Notes under the pieces: generated by a model | What the model was told of the DNA's origin: nothing | Database searches by the model: none | The model's input: the letters and a program-made list of their open reading frames with translations, nothing else | In this document: positions 12,426-19,610 of the stretch, one piece after another | Layout: each line of letters begins with the position of its first letter | Position numbering within the stretch: position 1 is the stretch's first letter | Source of the DNA: Nocardioides guangzhouensis | GTDB lineage: Bacteria; Actinomycetota; Actinomycetes; Propionibacteriales; Nocardioidaceae | Reading direction: 5' to 3' | NCBI RefSeq assembly: GCF_004519545.1 | Contig: NZ_SDKM01000020.1 | Span: forward strand, 33,754-97,753 | Length of the DNA: 64,000 nt | Position numbers and translations under genes: made by a program

Positions 12426-13181
12426 TCACTCCAGGCTGGCGCGCACCAGGTGGGCGGTCTCGAAGGGCCGCTCCAGCGACGGCAGGTGGGCCGCCCACGC
12501 CAGCTCCACCAGCTCGGCCCGGGGGAGTCGTTCGGCGAGGATCCGCGCCGTCTCGAGGAAGAACGGCAGGTCGTGGTCGCCCACCACAACCGTGGTGGGC
12601 GCGGTGATCCGGGCCAGGTCGACGGGCAGCTCCCGCCCCTCGACGTCGCCGGCGGCGACCTGCACCTCGAAGGCGTTGCGCTGCATGCGCCACAGCAGGT
12701 CGCGGTGGTCCTGCGCGGCCTCGGGGCCCAGCCACGTGGCCACGTTGAGGTCCGTGGCGCTGTCGAGGTCTCCGGCCTCCAGCAGCGCACCCTCGCGCTC
12801 CCAGAACGCGCGCAGCCGGTCATCGGGTTCGGCCACCTCGGCCAGGGGGTCGAGGAGCACCAGCCGTTCGACACGGTCCGGGACGGCCGAGGCGACCTGG
12901 AGCGCCACGTAGCCGCCGTACGACGCGCCCACGAGCGCGAAGGTGTCGACGGCGAGGTGGTCCAGCAGCGCCAGCACGTCCTCGGCGTCGCCGTGGTCGG
13001 AGCCCGGCTCCAGCGGGGTCCTCCCGTAGCCGCGGAGGTCGCAGCGCACGACCGTGTGGTCGATGTGGAGCTCCTCGGCCTGGGTGTCCCACATGCGCAG
13101 GTCGGCGACGCCCGCGTGGAGCAGGACGACGGTGGGGCCGGAGCCCTCGGTGCGGTGGTGCAAGATCGTCATGGACGTCAT
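12426..13181 (-). CDS. Alpha/beta hydrolase
   Basis: A 251-residue alpha/beta hydrolase fold enzyme. The oxyanion region LLHAGV (about 20-25), the nucleophile elbow GASYGG with Ser87, an acidic residue in VVGDHD (about 200) and the catalytic His232 in WAAHLP make a complete triad. The substrate cannot be told. The start ATG follows a GGAGG at eight bases. It sits between the two converging halves of the amino acid transport system without an obvious link to it. Confidence 0.85.
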   Translation of the reverse strand: MTSMTILHHRTEGSGPTVVLLHAGVADLRMWDTQAEELHIDHTVVRCDLRGYGRTPLEPGSDHGDAEDVLALLDHLAVDTFALVGASYGGYVALQVASAVPDRVERLVLLDPLAEVAEPDDRLRAFWEREGALLEAGDLDSATDLNVATWLGPEAAQDHRDLLWRMQRNAFEVQVAAGDVEGRELPVDLARITAPTTVVVGDHDLPFFLETARILAERLPRAELVELAWAAHLPSLERPFETAHLVRASLE

Positions 13182-13230
13182 CGTGGCAGCCTCCGCCGGC
13201 GCGCTGCACCTGGGGCCGGACAGGGACGCA

Positions 13231-13263
13231 CGACGGCCCCCGGGATGATCCCGGGGGCCGTCG
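13231..13263 (-). terminator. Hairpin terminator of the livHMGF operon
   Basis: A perfect 15-bp stem with a three-base loop (TGA on the plus strand) lies 19 bases beyond the stop of livF on the minus strand. Confidence 0.75.
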
Positions 13264-13281
13264 ATGCGTCGTAGTGCGCGC

Positions 13282-14067
13282 TCAGTTCTTGGCGAGCGTG
13301 CCGAGGTAGAGCTCGATCACCTTCGGGTCCTTCGCCAGCTGCTCGCCGGTGCCGGTGTAGGCGTTGCGGCCCTGGTCGAGGACGTAGGCGCGGTCGCAGA
13401 TCTGCAGGCAGCGGCTGGCGTTCTGCTCGACCATGACCACGGAGACACCGGCCCGGTTGATGCGCCGGGTCTGCACGAACACCTCGTCCTGCATGACGGG
13501 GGAGAGGCCCGCCGACGGCTCGTCCAGCAGCAGCACCGACGGGCTCATCATCAACGCCCGGCCCATCGCCACCATCTGCCGCTCACCGCCCGACAGCGAG
13601 CCGGCCCGCTGGGCGCGCCGGTCGTAGAGCGCCGGGAACAGCTCGCTGACGAACTTGAACTGCTCGTCGAACGCCGAGGGGCGCTGGTAGACGCCCATCT
13701 CGAGGTTCTCCTGGATGGTCAGCGACGGGAACACGTTGTTGGTCTGCGGGACGAAGCCGATGCCCGCCGAGACCAGCTTGTCGGCACGCTGGTTGGTGAC
13801 GTCCTCGCCCTGGAGCATGACCGTGCCGGTCTTGATCTTCACCAGGCCGAACAGGGCCTTGAGCAGGGTCGACTTGCCGGCACCGTTGGGTCCGATGATG
13901 CCGACCAGCTCGCCCTCCTGGCAGTAGAGGTCGGTGCCGTTGAGGATGTTCACCCCGGGGAGGTAGCCGGCCACCAGGTCGTCGGCCCGCAGGACGGCGC
14001 CCTCGGCCTTCTGTAGGTGCGCCTCGCGCTCCGGCGTGGTGGTCGCGGTTCCGGTCTCGTCAGTCAT
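13282..14067 (-). CDS. livF: Branched-chain amino acid ABC transporter ATP-binding protein LivF
   Basis: A 261-residue ATPase of the Liv family. Walker A GPNGAGKS, the signature LSGGERQM and Walker B LLLDEPSAGLSP are intact. The start overlaps the end of livG by eight bases, and GGAG lies upstream. As the last gene of the livHMGF operon it pairs with LivG to drive uptake through LivH/LivM. The N-terminal 25 residues are an extra hydrophilic lead. Confidence 0.93.
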   Translation of the reverse strand: MTDETGTATTTPEREAHLQKAEGAVLRADDLVAGYLPGVNILNGTDLYCQEGELVGIIGPNGAGKSTLLKALFGLVKIKTGTVMLQGEDVTNQRADKLVSAGIGFVPQTNNVFPSLTIQENLEMGVYQRPSAFDEQFKFVSELFPALYDRRAQRAGSLSGGERQMVAMGRALMMSPSVLLLDEPSAGLSPVMQDEVFVQTRRINRAGVSVVMVEQNASRCLQICDRAYVLDQGRNAYTGTGEQLAKDPKVIELYLGTLAKN

Positions 14068-15025
14068 TGCTCTCCGCCTCCTCCTCGAGCTCCTTCTCCG
14101 CCTCGGCGAGGATCCTCTCCTCCTCCTCGAAGGTGAGAGCCGTGTCGTGGTGCGCGCCGAGGTAGGCGTCGATGACCCGCTGGTCGCCCATCACCGAGTC
14201 CGGCGGCCCCTCCGCGATCACCTTGCCCTGCGCCATCACGATGACCCAGTCGGAGATGTCGCGGACCATGTCCATGTCGTGCTCGACGAAGAGCACCGTG
14301 CGCCCCTCGTCGCGCAGCGACTTCACGTGCCCGAGCAGCGACTGCTTCAGCGCCGGGTTCACGCCCGCCATCGGCTCGTCGAGCATCACCAGCTCGGGGT
14401 CGGCCATCAGCGCCCGCGCCATCTCCAGCAGCTTGCGCTGGCCACCCGACAGCTCGCCCGCGAAGTCCTCGCGCTTCTTGATCAGCAGGAAGCGCTCGAG
14501 CAGGTGGTTCGCCTTCTCGGTGTTGGCCTCCTCCTCGGCCCGCCACAGCGGCGCGAACATCGCCGAGAAGAAGGACTCGCCGCGCTGCCTGGTCGCGCCG
14601 ACCCGCATGTTCTCCAGGACCGTGAGCTTCGCGAGCACCTTGGTCAGCTGGAAGGTGCGGACCATGCCCATCCGGGCCACCTTGTACGCCGGCACCTTGT
14701 TCAGCGAGGTCCCGTTGAACGACCACGAGCCCGTGTCCGGGCGGTCGAAGCCCGTGAGCAGGTTGAAGAACGTGGTCTTGCCGGCGCCGTTCGGGCCGAT
14801 CAGTGCGGTGATGACGCCACGCTGGATCTCGACGTGCTCGACGTCGACGGCGGTGAGGCCGCCGAACGTGCGGGTGATGTTGTCCGCGATGACGATCGGG
14901 TCGGGCTTCTTGGCGCCCGGCTCGGTCTCGACCTGCTTGAGCGCGGCCCGCGCCGCCCGAGAGCGCTCGAGGCCCTCGGGCGTGGCGGCCTCGACGTTGG
15001 TGGGGAGGTTGGTCTCAGCGGGCAT
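14060..15025 (-). CDS. livG: Branched-chain amino acid ABC transporter ATP-binding protein LivG
   Basis: A 321-residue ATPase, longer than usual because of about 45 extra N-terminal residues and an acidic Glu-rich C-terminal tail (AEAEKELEEEAESND). Walker A GPNGAGKT, signature LSGGQRK and Walker B LVMLDEPMAGVNP are present; the last is characteristic of LivG. AAGGAG lies nine bases before the start. It overlaps livM by 11 bases and livF by eight. Confidence 0.93.
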   Translation of the reverse strand: MPAETNLPTNVEAATPEGLERSRAARAALKQVETEPGAKKPDPIVIADNITRTFGGLTAVDVEHVEIQRGVITALIGPNGAGKTTFFNLLTGFDRPDTGSWSFNGTSLNKVPAYKVARMGMVRTFQLTKVLAKLTVLENMRVGATRQRGESFFSAMFAPLWRAEEEANTEKANHLLERFLLIKKREDFAGELSGGQRKLLEMARALMADPELVMLDEPMAGVNPALKQSLLGHVKSLRDEGRTVLFVEHDMDMVRDISDWVIVMAQGKVIAEGPPDSVMGDQRVIDAYLGAHHDTALTFEEEERILAEAEKELEEEAESND

Positions 15026-16016
15026 CGATCGCCAGCTCCTTTCGGTCGCCGAAGATCCCCTGTGGCCGGAAGATCATCAGCAGCATCAACGCGAGTCCCA
15101 GGAAGATGAAGCGCATCAGGCTGGCCTGGGTCTCGGTCATGATCGACGGCGGGATCAGCGGTCCGCTCGACGGGTTCGTCGCCTGGCTGAAGAACAGGTC
15201 GAGGAACGTGATCAGGAACCAGAAGATGATCGAGCCGACCACCGGGCCGAGCACGCGTGCGGCCCCACCGATGAGCAGCACGGTGTAGGCGAAGAACGTC
15301 ACGTCGGTGGCGAACATCGACGGGTTGATCGCCGCGCTGCGCAGGGCCACGCAGAAGCCGGCCAGGGCACCGAACATGCCGCCGAGCATCAGCGACTGCA
15401 TCTTGTAGGAGTAGACGTTCTTGCCGAGGCTGCGGACGGCGTCCTCGTCCTCGCGGATCGACTTCAGCACCCGGCCCCACGGGCTGCGGACCAGCAGCCA
15501 GGTCATCAGGCAGCAGAGCAGCACGAGGGTCCAGCCCACGAGCATCACCCAGGCGTCGTTCGCGCTCCACGCGACCAGCGTGCCGACCTCGATCCGGTCG
15601 GAGAACGGGTTGTAGGAGCGGAACGTGTCCGAGAACTCCTGCAGGCCGTCCTGGCCGCCGAACCAGTCCTTCAGGCTGACCGATCCCACCACCTGTCTCA
15701 CGATCTCGGCCGCTGCGATGGTCACGATCGCCAGGTAGTCCGCTCGCAACCTCAGGGTCGGGATCCCGAGCAGCAGCGCGAGGACCGCGGTGAGGCCGAG
15801 GCCGGCCACGATGCCCAGCCAGAAGCTGAGTCCCCAGGTGCTGACGAACGCGGCCATGGTGTAGCCGCCGACCGCCATGAAGGCGGCCTGGCCGAAGTTC
15901 AGCAGCCCGGTGTAGCCGAACTGGATGTTGAGGCCGATGGCGGCCAGAGCGTAGACGATGGCGGTCGGGCCGATGGCCTGTTGAATCGAGTCGCCGAACA
16001 AGCTCACGAAGTCCAT
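15015..16016 (-). CDS. livM: Branched-chain amino acid ABC transporter permease LivM
   Basis: A 333-residue integral membrane permease with about eight to ten hydrophobic segments and the family motif around GRVLKSIREDEDAVRSLGKN (coupling region for the ATPases). A good GGGAGG site precedes the ATG. It lies 12 bases after livH and overlaps livG, so the four genes are one operon. Confidence 0.93.
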   Translation of the reverse strand: MDFVSLFGDSIQQAIGPTAIVYALAAIGLNIQFGYTGLLNFGQAAFMAVGGYTMAAFVSTWGLSFWLGIVAGLGLTAVLALLLGIPTLRLRADYLAIVTIAAAEIVRQVVGSVSLKDWFGGQDGLQEFSDTFRSYNPFSDRIEVGTLVAWSANDAWVMLVGWTLVLLCCLMTWLLVRSPWGRVLKSIREDEDAVRSLGKNVYSYKMQSLMLGGMFGALAGFCVALRSAAINPSMFATDVTFFAYTVLLIGGAARVLGPVVGSIIFWFLITFLDLFFSQATNPSSGPLIPPSIMTETQASLMRFIFLGLALMLLMIFRPQGIFGDRKELAIDAR

Positions 16017-16028
16017 GTCGTTCCTCCC

Positions 16029-17432
16029 TTACCCGATCCGCTCTCGTCTGCCGAGGATGCCTTGTGGTCGCACCAGCAGGACGAGGATGAGGATCACCAG
16101 CGCACCGACGTACTTCAGCTCCGCCGGGATGAACAGCGTCGAGACCTCGATGAAGATGCCGATCACAAAGGCGCCGATGATGGAGCCCCAGATGGTGCCG
16201 AGACCACCGAGCGTGACCGCCGCGAACACCAGCAGCAGCACCTTGAAGCCGAGCTGGTAGTTGAAGCCCTGGGTGAGGCCGAGCAGGATGCCGGACAGGC
16301 CGGCCAGGGCGGCGCCGCCGATCCAGACCACGTTGATCACCCGCTCGACGTCGATGCCGGAGGAGGCGCTCAGCGCCGGGTTGTCCGCGACCGCCCGGGT
16401 CGCCTTGCCCATGCGGGTCCGGCTGAGGGCCAGCACGGTGGCGCCCAGCACGGCCACCGAGATCACCACGACGAAGACGTCGCGGGAGGTGAACGTGAAC
16501 CAGCCCCAGTTGATGGGCGCGGCGTTGCCGTACTGGGAGTAGTTGCGGTTGTTCGCGCCCGCGGCGTACTGGTAGACGTTCCGCAGGAAGATCGACAGGC
16601 CGATCGAGACGATCATCATCGCGATCAGGCCGGTGCCGCGCCGGCGCAGGGGGGCCCAGAGAGCCTTGTCGTTGAGCCAGCCGAAGGCACCGCTGGCGAC
16701 GAAGCCGATGACCATCGCCACCACGAAGGTGATGTTCAGGCCGCCGATCGTGATGTCACCGGGCCACTGGTCGACCCAGAAGGCGACGATCGCGCCGAAC
16801 GTGATCAGCTCGCCGTGCGCGAAGTTCGTCAGCCCGGTGGTGCCGAAGATCATCGACAGTCCGAGGGCGGCCATGGCCAGGCAGAGCGAGAAGACGATGC
16901 CGCCGACCGCCAGGTCGAGCGCCCGCTCGAGGTCCGACTCGACCTCTGGCTTGTCGTCGATCGGGAAGGTCACGAAGACGTCCGTCTCGAGGTTGATCTT
17001 CTGCTTGAGCGAGACCTGCTTCGGGTCCTGGAGCGCCGTGCCCTCCGGGAGCGTCTTCGTGTCGATCTTGATCGTGAAGGTCTTGCCGAGCACGTCGATC
17101 GTCGAGCCGGGCAGCGGGATGTCGAAGAGGCCGGTCTCGTCGGTCTCGCCGGTGCCGACGACCTTGCCCTGGTCGTCCTCGACCGTGATCGTCACGCCGG
17201 GCACCGGCTTGTCGCCGCCCCCGCGCTTGTCGCGCAGGCAGCCCTGCACGTGGATGGTGTCGTCGTCGCGCTCCTTGGGCTTCACGCACTCGGGCTCCTC
17301 GACGGCCGCCGGAGCGACGCTGGTGCCGGCCGGGGAGGCCTGGGCACCGCCTGAGGTGCTGACGAGCAGCGCGAAGAAGACCCCGAGGAGAAGTGGGACG
17401 AGCACTGAGACTCGTAGCAGTCGCACGTGCAT
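16029..17432 (-). CDS. livH: LivH permease with a fused secreted N-terminal domain
   Basis: A 467-residue protein. The C-terminal part (about 170-467) is a normal-sized LivH permease with the motifs GLTNFAHGELITFGA and RAVADNPALSASSGID. The N-terminal part is unusual: a signal peptide or membrane anchor (1 to about 33), then about 130 exported residues (34-165) with two cysteines (49 and 65) and a beta-rich stretch (PVPGVTITVEDDQGKVVGTG then TDETGLFDIPLPG) that resembles a carboxypeptidase-regulatory or SpaA-like Ig fold. I chose ATG 17432 because AGGAG lies five bases upstream and the signal peptide starts there; the frame is open for 26 more codons. First gene of livHMGF. Confidence 0.88.
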   Translation of the reverse strand: MHVRLLRVSVLVPLLLGVFFALLVSTSGGAQASPAGTSVAPAAVEEPECVKPKERDDDTIHVQGCLRDKRGGGDKPVPGVTITVEDDQGKVVGTGETDETGLFDIPLPGSTIDVLGKTFTIKIDTKTLPEGTALQDPKQVSLKQKINLETDVFVTFPIDDKPEVESDLERALDLAVGGIVFSLCLAMAALGLSMIFGTTGLTNFAHGELITFGAIVAFWVDQWPGDITIGGLNITFVVAMVIGFVASGAFGWLNDKALWAPLRRRGTGLIAMMIVSIGLSIFLRNVYQYAAGANNRNYSQYGNAAPINWGWFTFTSRDVFVVVISVAVLGATVLALSRTRMGKATRAVADNPALSASSGIDVERVINVVWIGGAALAGLSGILLGLTQGFNYQLGFKVLLLVFAAVTLGGLGTIWGSIIGAFVIGIFIEVSTLFIPAELKYVGALVILILVLLVRPQGILGRRERIG

Positions 17433-17488
17433 TTGGCTCCTGTCGCGTATGACCGGTATGTGCCGGATCGCGGGGGTCCGACGACCGG

Positions 17489-17510
17489 ACCCTACCGTGA
17501 CCTGAGTCAC
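17489..17510 (-). promoter_or_regulatory. Promoter and possible operator of livHMGF
   Basis: On the minus strand TAGGGT (17494 to 17489) is a fitting -10 box. Directly upstream of it, where the spacer would be, lies the inverted repeat GTGAC-CTGA-GTCAC (17497-17510). No clear -35 is visible. A regulator bound at the repeat would block the promoter; this is inference. Confidence 0.4.
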
Positions 17511-17611
17511 TTCTTCACTCGATGTGCGGCCCCACCCTAGGGGACCGTCGGGCCGTCCGAGAGCGACCCCAGCAACAGTCGTGCAACAAATGTGTTTCCG
17601 TGGCGTTTGCC

Positions 17612-18358
17612 TCAGCGTACGGCGGCCACGACGCTCACCAGAAGAGGCGCGACCAACAGCGCGGGCAGAAGATCGGCCACCGGGATCTCCCGGATCCGGA
17701 GCAGCCGGAGCGCCACCCCGACCAGCAGCAGCCCACCCGTCGCGGTGATCGCGGCCAGGTGCGGGTCGGGCAGGACGTCGCCCAGCGCGAGCCCGAGCAG
17801 CGTGAGCGAGCCCTGCACCGCGACCACCACCAGGACGCTGGCAGCGACGCCCCAGCCGAACGCCGCCGCGAACGCGATCGCGGCGAAGAAGTCGAGCGCG
17901 GACTTGAGGAAGAGCTGGTCGGCGCCGTTGCCCAGGCCGTCATTGAGGGAGCCAAGGATCGTCAGCGGACCCGTGCAGAAGATGAGGGACGCGGTGACGA
18001 ACCCCTCGATGAACCGGCGCCGCGCCTCCGCGGATCCCTCCCCGGCCAACCGGGTGCGCAGCCAGCCCCCGAAACCCTCGAGCCGGCTCTCGATCCGGAG
18101 CAGCGATCCGGCGATGCCGCCGAGCAGCATCGCGCCGAGCACGATCAGCATCGGGGCCGAGTCCCCGACCTCGTCGGCCAGGACGTCGTCGAGCACCGCC
18201 ATCGCACTGGTGGCCGCGATCAGCAGCGTCACGAGGCCGAGCGCGTCGGTCACCAGGTCGCGCGTGCGGTGGGGGAGCCGGTTGCCCACCAGGACCCCGA
18301 TCCCGGCCCCGAGCAGCACCGCGGCGACGTTCACCACCGTTCCGATTCCGGGAAACAT
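17612..18358 (-). CDS. DUF554 family membrane protein
   Basis: A 248-residue multi-pass membrane protein of the DUF554 (YdfK-like) family, recognisable from the glycine-rich start (MFPGIGTVVNVAAVLLGAG) and the segment around FCTGPLTILGSLNDGL. About seven hydrophobic segments. Its biochemical role is not known. The frame stays open far upstream, but ATG 18358 has AGGAGG four bases before it. The gene is divergent from the GNAT gene. Confidence 0.85.
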   Translation of the reverse strand: MFPGIGTVVNVAAVLLGAGIGVLVGNRLPHRTRDLVTDALGLVTLLIAATSAMAVLDDVLADEVGDSAPMLIVLGAMLLGGIAGSLLRIESRLEGFGGWLRTRLAGEGSAEARRRFIEGFVTASLIFCTGPLTILGSLNDGLGNGADQLFLKSALDFFAAIAFAAAFGWGVAASVLVVVAVQGSLTLLGLALGDVLPDPHLAAITATGGLLLVGVALRLLRIREIPVADLLPALLVAPLLVSVVAAVR

Positions 18359-18391
18359 GCTCCTCCTGTGGCGACTGGTGCTCTCGGGGCG

Positions 18392-18397
18392 TAGTCT
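18392..18397 (+). promoter_or_regulatory. Putative -10 box for the leader peptide and GNAT gene
   Basis: TAGTCT fits the -10 pattern of this window. It would give a transcript beginning near 18404, with about 70 bases before the acetyltransferase. Confidence 0.4.
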
Positions 18398-18425
18398 CAC
18401 ACCCTGTGCCTCGGGGGAGGCAATC

Positions 18426-18476
18426 GTGGGTGAAGCCATGTACGTCCGTCTGTGTTCCCCTGGGAGGGTCGAATGA
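18426..18476 (+). CDS. Possible 16-residue upstream leader peptide
   Basis: A short frame, MGEAMYVRLCSPGRVE, begins at GTG 18426 with GGGGGAGG five bases upstream, a better ribosome site than many real genes have. Its stop overlaps the start of the GNAT gene (ATGA at 18473-18476), a layout used for translational coupling. It holds one cysteine. It could be a regulatory leader peptide or only a chance frame; I see no codon run that would name a sensed amino acid. Confidence 0.35.
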   Translation: MGEAMYVRLCSPGRVE

Positions 18477-19063
18477 GCAGGTCTGCCATTGCGCTGCGCA
18501 AGGTCCGCGTCGAGGACGCCGCCGACCTTCTGGCGCTGTGGGAGGAGTTCTCCCGTCGTCCGGCCGACGGCCGCGACGCCGTCGAGGAGCTCGCCCAGTC
18601 CGTGCGCTCCGTCCTCGCGTCCGAGGACGCCCGGATCGTGGTCGCCGAGCACTCCGGTGCGTTCGCGGGCGCGGTCCACCTGAGCCTCCAGACGATGGGA
18701 CCGTTCTCCACCGAGAAGGCGGTGCAGATCTCGCACCTCCGGGTGGCCCCCGACCACCGCCGCCGCGGCGTCGGCCGGGCCCTGGTCGAGGCCGCCGTGG
18801 CCTGGGCCGAGGACCTCGGCGTCGCCCACGTGGGAGCCGTCTCGGTCAACTCCCGGGCCGGCAACCGGTTCCTGGCCCGCCTGGGCCTGGCCCCGGTCGC
18901 GGTGATGCGGGTCGGCCCGACCGCGCAGATCCGGGCGAAGATCCCGGTCGAGCTGCCGACCGTCGTACGCCCGGTCGCCAGCCGTCCGATGCCGCCCAAC
19001 CGCCAGCTCGGCCAGGTGCTCGCGGCCCGCCGTTCGGCCCGCCGTCAGCAGGACCCGGTCTGA
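18473..19063 (+). CDS. GNAT family N-acetyltransferase
   Basis: A 196-residue acetyltransferase of the GNAT fold. The acetyl-CoA binding motif A is clear in ISHLRVAPDHRRRGVGRALVEAAVAWA, and SVNSRAGNRFLARLGLAPV matches motif B. The C-terminal 45 residues are Arg/Pro-rich and extra to the fold. ATG 18473 has GGGAGG five bases upstream. The acceptor substrate is unknown. Confidence 0.85.
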   Translation: MSRSAIALRKVRVEDAADLLALWEEFSRRPADGRDAVEELAQSVRSVLASEDARIVVAEHSGAFAGAVHLSLQTMGPFSTEKAVQISHLRVAPDHRRRGVGRALVEAAVAWAEDLGVAHVGAVSVNSRAGNRFLARLGLAPVAVMRVGPTAQIRAKIPVELPTVVRPVASRPMPPNRQLGQVLAARRSARRQQDPV

Positions 19064-19104
19064 CCGACCGGTCCAGATCTCCCGTCCCGGGTGGGACGGG
19101 CCGC

Positions 19105-19563
19105 TCAGGTGTACTTCTTGGCCGGCAGCAGCGCGCAGGTGATCCGCGAGGTGCACACGCGCTTGTCGTTCTCGTCGGTGATCACGATCTCGTACGTCGC
19201 CATGGAGCGCCCCAGGTGGGTCGCGGTCGCGACACCGGTCACCGTCCCGGAGGTGGCCGAGCGGTGGTGGGTGGCGTTGATGTCCACGCCGACCGAGAGC
19301 TTGTCCGGCCACGCGTGCAGGGCCGACCCGACCGACCCCAGGGTCTCCGCCAGCACCACCGAGGCGCCGCCGTGGAGCAGGCCGTAGGGCTGGGTGTTGC
19401 CCGCCACCGGCATCGTGGCGACCACCCGCTCGGGGGAGATCTCGAGCAGCTCGATGCCCATCTTCTCGTTGAGCGCGCCCATGCCCTGGGGCATGGCGGC
19501 GAGGAAGTCGTCGATGGAGAGGCCGGCCGGCAGGGAGGGGGTGGCGTCGGTCATGGGCGCCAT
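19105..19563 (-). CDS. PaaI-type hotdog thioesterase
   Basis: A 152-residue single-domain hotdog enzyme expected to hydrolyse acyl-CoA thioesters. The family signature is seen in QPYGLLHGGASVVLAETLGSVG (about 58-80) with HG and the acidic residue of the helix, followed by VGVDINATHHRSATSG. ATG 19563 has a GGGGGTGG site about nine bases upstream; ATG 19554, three codons in, is an alternative. It is divergent from polA. Confidence 0.85.
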   Translation of the reverse strand: MAPMTDATPSLPAGLSIDDFLAAMPQGMGALNEKMGIELLEISPERVVATMPVAGNTQPYGLLHGGASVVLAETLGSVGSALHAWPDKLSVGVDINATHHRSATSGTVTGVATATHLGRSMATYEIVITDENDKRVCTSRITCALLPAKKYT

Positions 19564-19597
19564 TGTGGCCCACCCCCGACCTGTCGGCGGCAGTGGA

Positions 19598-19603
19598 TAG
19601 AGT
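19598..19603 (+). promoter_or_regulatory. Leaderless -10 box of polA
   Basis: TAGAGT ends seven bases before GTG 19611. The GGAGG directly against the GTG is too close to act as a ribosome site, which also favours a leaderless start. Confidence 0.6.
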
Positions 19604-19610
19604 CCGGAGG

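Noticed and set aside
14172..17354. A 1060-codon plus-strand frame opposite livG, livM and livH
   Set aside because: Low-complexity Asp/His/Arg-rich product with no start signal; the minus-strand transporter genes explain the region.
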